Origin: Nemertoderma westbladi
Lineage: Eukaryota > Xenacoelomorpha > Nemertodermatida > Nemertodermatidae
Direction: 5' to 3'
DNA length: 27,028 nt
NCBI GenBank assembly: GCA_032718475.1
Contig: JAUCBJ010007941.1
Span: 1 to 27,028, forward strand
Positions 1 through 6,955 of the stretch are shown piece after piece (within the stretch, counting starts at the first letter, position 1; each line of letters opens with the position of its first letter). The notes under the pieces were generated by a model. It saw nothing but the letters and a program-made list of their open reading frames with translations, searched no databases and was not told the origin of the DNA. The translations under genes were made by a program, and so were the position numbers.

Positions 1-112
1 TAAAAGCCACATCGGACCCAATCGGTACCACATCGGACCAAATCGGACCACATCGGACCACATCGGGGCCACATCGGACCACATCGGGGCCACATCGGAG
101 CCACATCGGCCA
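1..112 (-). repeat. Short minisatellite arm of composite repeat, copy 1
   Basis: This stretch is a run of ACATCGG-centred units, such as CCACATCGGACCACATCGGGG. It is the reverse complement of the satellite unit that fills 602-2250. It matches the block at 10271-10375 almost base for base and is followed by the same downstream sequence in both places. The left end is cut by the window edge, so its full length and whether block X lies beyond it cannot be seen. Confidence 0.85.
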
Positions 113-508
113 TAAAATAGCAATTTAGGATGTAAATAACAAGTTCCAGCACCAACCAGCCAACTGACCAAACTCGTATCAGTAATTCAGTAATTGTTAG
201 TCTTTCTGACAACATGTCAGGCTGGTAACCGGTACTGCACTGCAGTAGGTACTAGATACTACAATATCTAATGCAGAGACTATTGCCCCTACTTATACAG
301 TACTGTACCCGTCTGCAGGTATACACAATGAGCTTGGCAGTTATTGTATTTGTATAATTATACTATACTATACTGTACTATATACTGACTGACTGATATA
401 TAACACATGCACTAGAGACAATCTTCAGTTCTCCAGTCTGCGGAAGGGAAGGCAAGAAGTTTGAAAGAGAAAACGTTATCAAATGCATTGTTTGAAATAA
501 TTTGAAAC
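113..508 (+). repeat. Composite repeat block Y, copy 1
   Basis: This AT-rich non-coding block begins near GCAATTTAGGATGTAAATAAC and ends at TTTGAAAC just before a poly-G tract. It is repeated in the same orientation at 10376-10758 with only small indels, for example an extra CTGACTGA near 383. No ORF with family resemblance was found. It lies between the short satellite arm and the poly-G/Z block in both copies, so it is an integral part of one repeat family rather than unique flank. Confidence 0.85.
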
Positions 509-598
509 GGGGGGGGGGGGGGGGGGGGGGGGGACTGGACGCAAATCCCATCTTGGCGAATTAATATCCCGCCTCAATGTTATATTCTCAATTTAGGG
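509..598 (+). repeat. Poly-G tract (25 G) plus 65 bp block Z, right-pointing
   Basis: Twenty-five consecutive G (509-533) are followed by ACTGGACGCAAATCCCATCT and on to CTCAATTTA at about 598. The same poly-G plus Z occurs in the same orientation at 10759-10860. It occurs inverted at 4428-4504, where the reverse complement reads poly-G then ACTCGACGCAAAACCCGCC. The inverted pair at 509 and 4504 therefore looks like terminal inverted repeats about 4 kb apart, with the homopolymer outermost. No target-site duplication is visible at 508/4505. Confidence 0.75.
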
Positions 599-601
599 AA
601 A

Positions 602-2250
602 GGAGCAGGTTGCAGTGGCCCCGATGTGGTCCGATGTGGTACCGATTGGGTCCGATGTGGTACCGATTGGGTCCGATGCCCGGTACCCATAAGGTCCGAT
701 GTGATACCGATTTGGTCCGATTGGGTCCGATGTGGTGCCGATTTGTTCCAATGTCGTACCGATGTGGTACCGATTGGGTCCGATGTGGTACCGATTGGGT
801 CCGATGTGGTACCCATAAGGTCCGATGTGGTACCGATTTGGTCCAATGTGGTACCGATGTGGTACCGATTTGGTCCAATGTGGTACCGATTTGGTCCGAT
901 GTGGTACTGATGTGGTACCGATTGGGTCCGATGTGGTACCGATTGGGTCCGATGTGGTACCCATAAGGTCCGATGTGATACCGATTTGGTACCGATTGGG
1001 TCCGATGTGGGGCCAATTGGGTCCGATGTGGTACCGATTGGGTCCGATGTGGTACCCATAAGGTCCGATGTGATACCGATTTGGTCCGATTTGGTACCGA
1101 TTGGGTCCGATGTGGTGCCGATTTGTTCCAATGTCGTACCGATGTGGTACCGATTGGGTCCGATGTGGTACCGATTGGGTCCGATGTGGTACCCATAAGG
1201 TCCGATGTGGTACCGATTTGGTCCAATGTGGTACCGATTTGGTCCGATGTGGTACCGATTGGGTCCGATTTGGTACCGATTGGGTCCGATGTGGTACCCA
1301 TAAGGTCCGATGTGATACCGATTTGGTCCGATTTGGTACCGATTGGGTCTGATGTGGTACCCATTTGGTCCAATGTGGTACCCATTTGGTCCGATGTGGT
1401 ACCCATATGGTCCGATATGGTACCCATTTGATCCGATGTGGTACCGATTTGGTCCAATGTGGTACCGATTTGGTCCGATGTGGTACCGATTGGGTCCGAT
1501 GTGGTACCGATTGGGTCCGATGTGGTACCCATAAGGTCCGATGTGATACCGATTTGGTCCGATTTGGTACCGATTGGGTCCGATGTGGTGCCGATTTGTT
1601 CCAATGTCGTACCGATGTGGTACCGATTGGGTCCGATGTGGTACCGATTGGGTCCGATGTGGTACCCATAAGGTCCGATGTGGTACCGATTTGGTCCAAT
1701 GTGGTACCGATGTGGTACCGATTTGGTCCAATGTGGTACCGATTTGGTCCGATGTGGTACTGATGTGGTACCGATTGGGTCCGATGTGGTACCGATTGGG
1801 TCCGATGTGGTACCCATAAGGTCCGATGTGATACCGATTTGGTACCGATTGGGTCCGATGTGGTGCCGATTGGGTCCGATGTGGTACCGATTGGGTCCGA
1901 TGTGGTACCCATAAGGTCCGATGTGATACCGATTTGGTCCGATTTGGTACCGATTGGGTCCGATGTGGTGCCGATTTGTTCCAATGTCGTACCGATGTGG
2001 TACCGATTGGGTCCGATGTGGTACCGATTGGGTCCGATGTGGTACCCATAAGGTCCGATGTGGTACCGATTTGGTCCAATGTGGTACCGATTTGGTCCGA
2101 TGTGGTACCGATTGGGTCCGATGTGGTACCGATTGGGTCCGATGTGGTACCCATAAGGTCCGATGTGATACCGATTGGGTCCGATGTGGTGCCGATTTGT
2201 TACAATGTGGTACCAATGTGGTACCGATTGGGTCCGATGTGGTACTGATT
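602..2250 (+). repeat. 21-bp minisatellite with higher-order repeats
   Basis: The base unit is close to GGTCCGATGTGGTACCGATTG (21 bp). Variants carry CCCATAA, GATTTG or TGCCGATTTGTTCCAATGTC and are arranged in higher-order blocks. The landmark GTGGTACTGA occurs at 901 and 1754, exactly 853 bp apart. The GTGCCGATTTGTTCC landmark recurs near 735, 1116, 1589 and 1969, with spacings alternating at about 380 and 473. All three minus-strand frames stay open for more than 1.5 kb because the unit is a multiple of three and lacks stops on that strand. They read as heptapeptide repeats (PIGTTSD, HIGPNRY, SVPHRTQ). I treat these as by-products of the satellite, not genes. Confidence 0.95.
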
Positions 2251-2600
2251 TTCTTATTATTTTGGTTAATGCAGCATACATGTAACTGTAAGCGCAACCT
2301 GTTCTTTTACTTTATTTTGTTTATTTGTCAGTTTATTAATGTTTAATAATTTGGCATAATGATATACTGTAATACCCAAAAAATATCAACATCTAGGAGA
2401 AGAGTATTTTGTACTCTTGATGACATTTGAATTCCCAATACACTGTATGGTTTATGAATGCCATGGAGTTTTATCACCGAACATCTAACTGTCAATCGAA
2501 AGAGACATTGTAGTAACACCATATGCGATCCGAGGATTCAATCATGCAACATATTCTTCCACCAATCGGAATGGACTGTGGAGTCGTCTGGGATCTCTGG
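2240..2600 (+). repeat. Composite repeat block X', inverted partner of 9922-10268
   Basis: This non-coding block follows directly on the minisatellite, from GGTACTGATTTTCTTATTATT to about GTCGTCTGGGATC. Its reverse complement matches 9922-10268 over almost the whole length. Shared landmarks include the ACATGTAACTGTAAGCG region, ATCAACATCTAGGAGAAGAG and CACCAATCGGAATGGA. It carries no coding frame that I can support. As X' lies outside the satellite here and X lies outside the short satellite arm in the other copy, the two look like the outer ends of a foldback-like element. Confidence 0.85.
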
Positions 2601-2605
2601 ATCAT

Positions 2606-2707
2606 GTGCGGTATCGATTACGTCTGACCGGGTCTGATGTGGTAGCGATTAGGTTCGATGTGAACCCGGTTGGATCCGATGTGGTATCGATTTGGACCGA
2701 TGTGGTA
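2606..2707 (+). repeat. Diverged minisatellite remnant
   Basis: Several degenerate units resemble the main satellite: GGTATCGATTACG, GGGTCTGATGTGGTAGCGATT, GGATCCGATGTGGTATCGATT and GGACCGATGTGGTAAC. Their divergence is much higher than inside 602-2250, so they are probably an older outlying part of the same array on the far side of block X'. Confidence 0.75.
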
Positions 2708-3265
2708 ACTCTATCCTACACACTTATTTTAATTTATTTTGTGTATTTTACGATCACTATTCTAGGTACTTATTTTACATTGTATATCAGTATATTGCAT
2801 ACTTTCAGTACATATTTACTAATATTGTAATTAATTGATATTGGACTTGTTTTATATCGTGTATACTGTATGTTAAGTTAATATTAAACTACGTTGATGG
2901 ATTTTATTGTGTGTAAGTGATACTTTCACAAAAATATGTTAATAATGGTTCCTACGTCCTGGTCATTCATTATTATTTAATTTTTACTTTATTAAACTTG
3001 GATTTGTCCCATAATGTATACTTCGCTAAACGGACCCAAAGCACCCGGTTTCTACCTTTTTCTCATCCCAGAGGTTTTTCTATGGTGTTACAGTACACTA
3101 TTTTTTATATGTCAGAAGGAAGCAATATACAGTACTACTTGGGAAGAACAGAAAATCACTGTGTTTTTGTACTATACTAAAATGTTGTGGATGTCCGTAA
3201 ATAACAAGTCATTGAAGGACCATGTTCTAGCGGAAAATATTTTACGTTAGCCGGAAAACCAAAAC
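2708..3265. other. AT-rich stretch without a recognisable gene
   Basis: There are only short open frames without family resemblance, and TACAGTA-type AT-rich sequence. I see no repeat shared with the rest of the window and no RNA gene. Confidence 0.6.
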
Positions 3266-3292
3266 ACTAAGCGAGGTAAAGCCTCGCTTAGT
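3266..3292. repeat. Perfect 11 bp hairpin
   Basis: ACTAAGCGAGG (3266-3276), a 5 nt loop TAAAG, then CCTCGCTTAGT (3282-3292) form an uninterrupted stem-loop. AAAAC lies on both sides. There is no U-rich tract or neighbouring gene that would give it a role. It could be a tiny inverted-repeat element or a chance palindrome. Confidence 0.7.
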
Positions 3293-3368
3293 AAAACCTG
3301 GAACCTTTTTGAGATTCAAATCCGTTTTAGGAGCTTATCGTGCCAAGGAGCACGAGAAATCCATTACA

Positions 3369-3497
3369 CAAATGTCATGGGTGAAAGGGAGTTGTGGCGG
3401 GGCAATTCTGTCGACAAACCTGAACAGCATTCTTAATATATATGTAATATATATAATGCAGCTGCAATGCAGCATGCCGATCGTAGTAGTAGCTCTC
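3369..3497 (+). mobile_element. 5'-truncated 3' end of the RTE-like LINE
   Basis: This piece matches the last coding codons and 3' tail of the LINE at 9634-9735: CAAATGTCATGGGTGA, the GAGTTGTGGCGG block, ACAGCATTCTTA, then ATGCAGCTGCAATGCAGCAT and GTAGTAGTAG. It differs by point changes and by an AT-rich insertion, (TATA)-like at about 3435-3455, just after the stop codon. Such short 3' fragments are the usual dead-on-arrival products of LINE insertion. No clear target-site duplication was found. Confidence 0.85.
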
Positions 3498-4137
3498 TAA
3501 GCAATAATCCAAACGGAATGAACTCAATGAAGATACACTACTGTATAGAATATCAAGCTAACAGTCGGCCGAGGATGGAGGCGTCCCGAATTCTCCTCTT
3601 TCAATTGCTGCAACCCGAAGGTGGGGGTGGGTGGGCGCTTCTCCTTTCCCAAGTTTTGCCCCAAGTAAGTCAACTGGTCCGCATTTTATCGACCTTGAAT
3701 GACCACAAAAACGACCAAGATTGTCTTAAACCATGGCAAACTTAGGCAACTTAGCTGATCCTAGACTCTGTCAATGTTCTTGGCAAACGAGACAACTGTT
3801 GCATTGCTATTGCACACTTTATCTTGGATTTACAGTACTGTATATTTATTTACATTATGAGTATTTTGCTTACAAAAGCTTATGTAGCAGTGTATATTTT
3901 CGTATCATAGAAGCAATGTTTCGATTATTGAGATGCTTCTATTGTGTGCCGGGTCGCACCCGTCACAGAGACATACAGTATAGTATACGACATCGATTGG
4001 CATAGTATGGCAGGGCCCTAGACTTACTACTGTACAAATTATTATAGTTACTTTTTAAAGTTTCATTTCCCAATTATTATAATGCAGTATGTTATTCTTT
4101 ACATGAACCATTTCGACTCCCTATCCACCTGCGAATA
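3498..4137. other. No recognisable gene
   Basis: Short frames only, with a GGTGGGGGTGGGTGGG G-rich patch near 3620. I saw nothing related to the neighbouring transposons. Confidence 0.6.
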
Positions 4138-4180
4138 TCTGCGAACCACCTATTTAAGCAGGCATTTGAGTGGAAGCCTC
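4138..4180 (+). repeat. Short copy of the MULE gene across the MITE target site (empty site)
   Basis: The sequence around GCGAACCACCTATTTAAGCA and on through GGCATTTGAGTGGAAGCCTC matches the transposase gene on both sides of the MITE (5150-5168 and 5891-5920), with a single TTAA (4154-4157) and no insertion. It is therefore an uninterrupted relative of the target, and it shows which bases the MITE brought in. The match stops at 4180, where a minisatellite begins. Confidence 0.85.
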
Positions 4181-4422
4181 TGAACAGAACACTAACCATT
4201 TTTAGGGGTGGATGGATGGTCTGTGCGGCAACTGAACAGAACACTGACCTTTATTAGGGTGGAATGGATGGTCTGTGCGGCAACTGAACAGAACACTAAG
4301 CGTTATTAGGGGTGGATGAATGGTCTGTGCGGCAACTGAACAGAACACTAACCGTTATTAGGGTGGATGGATGGTCTGTGCGGCAACTGAACAGAACACT
4401 AACCGTTATTAGGGGTGGATGG
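4181..4422 (+). repeat. 52-bp minisatellite, about 4.6 copies
   Basis: Units begin TGAACAGAACACTAACCGTT, run through TATTAGGGGTGGATGGATGG and end TCTGTGCGGCAAC. Five starts are visible and the last unit is cut after GGTGGATGGATATT. Units differ by one or two bases (TAACC/TGACC/TAAGC and AGGGG/AGGG). The array sits between the MULE fragment and the inverted Z block. Confidence 0.9.
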
Positions 4423-4427
4423 ATATT

Positions 4428-4504
4428 AAATTGAGAATTTAACATTGAGGAGGGATATTAATTCGCCAAGGCGGGTTTTGCGTCGAGTCCCCCCCCCCCC
4501 CCCC
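4428..4504 (-). repeat. Inverted Z block plus 16-C tract
   Basis: On the minus strand this reads poly-G (16), ACTCGACGCAAAACCCGCC, then TTGGCGAATTAATATCCC and TCCTCAATGTTAAATTCTC. It is an imperfect match to 509-598. The pair faces inward and has the homopolymer at the outside on both ends, as expected for terminal inverted repeats of an element spanning 509-4504. The content between them is heterogeneous, so the element may be a composite, or the two Z copies may be unrelated insertions. Confidence 0.75.
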
Positions 4505-5168
4505 TGTCTCAATCATTCTGTATAGCGAGAACCAGTTAAAGATATTAAGAGGTTCTGTTGCCGCGGTAATGCTGTATATTCTTTTGATAAAACGTTTAAC
4601 CTCGGCCAACTTCTGGTTACTGTAAGTGTTTTTAAAAATTTATCTGTCTTGTACATTGAATCGAACGAACATCCAATATTTATTGGTCCTCTACTGGTCC
4701 ATGGTAAGTCAACATTTTTAGTGTTCCCCTATTTCATATCTCATATTCGTGGCTTGTTAAATGATAAACCACTGTTAAAACTAAAGCTGGGATCAGACAA
4801 TGAGTTAGCTTTGCGAAAGGCAATGACAACCTCATTCCCAAATTCCCCGATGTTACTTTGTTTAACCATATGAAATAAATACGTGTACAAGCATCTCGCT
4901 GACACGGCAGTTCCCAAAGATCTCTGTATGAGACAATGACGAAAATAGTCGGACCAACCGGGATAATTCTCGCCAAGGACGACAACGAATACCAAACTCT
5001 TTGCAACAATGTCTTGTCGCACAATAAGTTACCCACGTCAATGAATAATTATTTGACTAAGACAGCGTTTCCCCTTACTCTGGAAAATATTTGGGACCCT
5101 ATTCATAACAATATTTTAGAATCATTTTGGACAAATAATAATAACGAGTCTGTGAACCACCTACTTAA

Positions 5169-5890
5169 GGGGGGGGGGGGGGGGGGGGGGGGTACACCAT
5201 TTTCGGACAACTCTTCGATTTGTCACTCTCAGCGTTTCAAAATTGTTTAATTTTGGCTAAAATTTGGCATATAGGTGCCTAAGATGCTATTCTACATGAC
5301 AGCTCAGAAATTTTTTTTTTTCGCTATTTAATATTAGTTAATACTAGTTAACAACAAAAAAAACTTGGTTGCGCTTAAAACCCTAAGGCTTTTACAGTTT
5401 TGAACCTAATCACATGAAAGTTTTTTTATATGTTAGATCAAAGAAAGATGGGCAACATAACTATCAGGCGAAATTTTAATAATTCTGTTAAAATGTTAAA
5501 ATAATTCTGCACCGCTAGGTGGCGCTGCAAATTTATGCAAATTTTTAGGTTTTTTATAAATAGTATTAAAATTTATTAACAAAAAATTTCGAAAAGTTGC
5601 CTGATACTTTTATGCAGGGTGGCTATCTAGACACCCACAGGAAGTTTCAGACTAATTACTTAAAAATTGTAGAAGGGTTTTGAAGTTGACAACTTTCATT
5701 TAGTAATAGTAATTTCAATAGGATTCCGTAAATGGAAATTTACATAGCTTGAAAACTAAAAGAGCTATTAAATAGCGGTTTTCAGATTTGGAAACACCAT
5801 TCAATTGTGCATTATAATAGACCATAAAAAAAATTTCGACATATTTTGGACCAAAATGGTGTACCCCCCCCCCCCCCCCCCCCCCCCCCC
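5169..5890. mobile_element. 722 bp MITE with poly-G/poly-C termini and TTAA target duplication
   Basis: The element runs from 24 G (5169-5192) to 27 C (5864-5890). Just inside, the ends are TACACCATTTT followed by CGGACAA on the left, and its inverse TACACCATTTT followed by GGTCCAA on the right. TTAA flanks both sides (5165-5168 and 5891-5894). The related empty site at 4138-4180 has a single TTAA, so TTAA is the duplicated target. The interior is AT-rich with no coding frame. TTAA duplication is the hallmark of the piggyBac superfamily, although piggyBac ends are not normally long homopolymers. It sits inside the MULE transposase gene between the codons of HLLK and QAFEW. Confidence 0.9.
5512..5525. 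promoter_or_regulatory. CTCF-like motif inside the MITE
   Basis: CCGCTAGGTGGCGC agrees with the animal CTCF core (CCASYAGRKGGCRS) at all but the third base. It is a GC-rich island in a strongly AT-rich element, which makes it stand out. The resemblance is seen in the sequence. Binding is inference, and the motif may simply be an internal part of the transposon. Confidence 0.4.
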
Positions 5891-6234
5891 TTAAGCAGGC
5901 ATTTGAGTGGAAGCCTCGCCCACTTCCAGAGTTGGTTAGATTATTAACAGGGGTCACAGATTCAATGTATAGGGATGTGGAAAGAGCATTCATTGGACAA
6001 GGTAATTATAAACTTGATATAACTTATAAAAGATTCCGACTAACTCCCAGTGCCTGGGAAGGGATGAACACGGAGCAAAGGCAGAAACATGTGAAGGCCT
6101 TTCTGAACTTTGTTCCACGTGGTACCTACGCCGCTGTTACATCCAGCGATGGAAAACTAGCTACGATAAAGCCCAAACTGACAGGTGGTAAAAAGAAGGG
6201 GCAAAAGGCGCGTAAACGGTCGGGGAAGAAGTAA

Positions 6235-6945
6235 ATATAGTGTATAGGTCAACTTTATACTGTATTATATGATATTATGTTCTGATTATAAAACATATAA
6301 ACTTCAAATAAAAACCATCTGTAACATTGAATTGAACTAGGCCTACGGTAAGTACACTACACAGTATATGGCCCAAATTAAATTTGGATAAAATAAGAAT
6401 TAATTTTATCGAAAGACCAGATCAGTGACCAACAAAATCAACATACTTTTGTAAAAGTAGCCCACTTAACAGTGTGTGTTATACAGTATATAAGCGAGGG
6501 TTATAATATACAGTCTTATTGAAACCTACTCAAAAGTATGTTATTAATAATTTAATACAATTATAATAAATATATTTTACGAAATTCCACTAAAAATACT
6601 TTAAAATTTGTTATCTTTGCTTTTTGTGCCGGGCCGGAAATGAGTAATTTTTTCCTTAGGGAAAATAGTGCCCATCTCGTTATTAATCGATAATTTTCTC
6701 AGCGCAAAAACTATGTAAAAAATATAAATAAATGTATAACTAGAGTAATGTATAATAATATGAAATACAGTATAAATAATATGCAATGATCTGGGATTGT
6801 TTGAGAAATAAATTATATAAGAAATTGAAAATATTTATTTACTTCCTAAGTAAAAACGCAACGACATGCGCACACCACAATAGATTAAAACAATTCCAAC
6901 GGTCACTAAATTAATTAAGTGGCGACTCGCCCTCGCGTCAGCAGA
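6235..6945. other. AT-rich spacer without a gene
   Basis: The 3' flank of the MULE pseudogene runs to the LINE insertion point. It contains one copy of a 55 bp repeat (6758-6812) but no coding frame with family resemblance. The short minus-strand frame at 6601-6786 is AT-biased noise. Confidence 0.6.
6758..6812 (+). repeat. 55 bp repeat, copy 1
   Basis: ATATGAAATACAGTATAAAT, then ATGATCTGGGATTGTTTGAG and AATAAA, match 9849-9900 with few changes. The two copies flank the LINE insertion in the same orientation. If the LINE is removed they lie roughly 300 bp apart, so they predate it. Confidence 0.8.
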
Positions 6946-6955
6946 TGATAGTGGC
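6946..6955 (+). repeat. LINE target-site duplication, left copy
   Basis: TGATAGTGGC is repeated exactly at 9741-9750, immediately after the LINE tail. The conserved LINE reading starts directly after it, at the AATGGTGGAATTGG that encodes the GGIG motif. This fixes the 5' truncation point. Confidence 0.85.

Larger units (their letters stand above)
4518..6234 (+). pseudogene. Mutator-like (MULE-type) transposase, decayed and split by a MITE
   Basis: Fragments in different frames follow the order of a MULE-family transposase. An N-side piece has TFNLG (about 4592), then HPIFIGPLLVHGK and GSDNELALRKA. A middle piece runs from about 4936 with NIWDPIHNNI and NNNNESVNHLLK. A C-terminal piece to 6234 has YRDVERAFIGQGNYKL, W-x2-M and a basic KKKGQKARKRSGKK tail. 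The N-side frame closes at 4871-4873 and further frame changes follow before 4936, so there are at least two indels besides the 722 bp MITE at 5169-5890. The upstream part (before 4518) is missing or unreadable. A polyadenylation-type AATAAA lies at 6307-6312. The family call rests on motif order from memory. A host-derived MULE relative is possible, but the breaks argue for a dead transposon. Confidence 0.75.

Noticed and set aside
580-2297. Three long overlapping minus-strand frames (524-569 codons) and many short plus-strand frames
   Set aside because: They lie wholly on the 21-bp satellite and exist because its unit is a multiple of three without minus-strand stops. The peptides are pure heptamer repeats with no start context or conserved end.
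3295-3330. tRNA-like GATTCAAATCC motif
   Set aside because: No acceptor, D or anticodon arms can be folded around it.
4180-4422. Possible CRISPR-like array of 52-bp repeats
   Set aside because: Units are directly adjacent without variable spacers, so this is a minisatellite in eukaryotic DNA.
4734-5036. Minus-strand frames opposite the MULE transposase
   Set aside because: The plus strand carries the transposase motifs, and these are antisense shadows.
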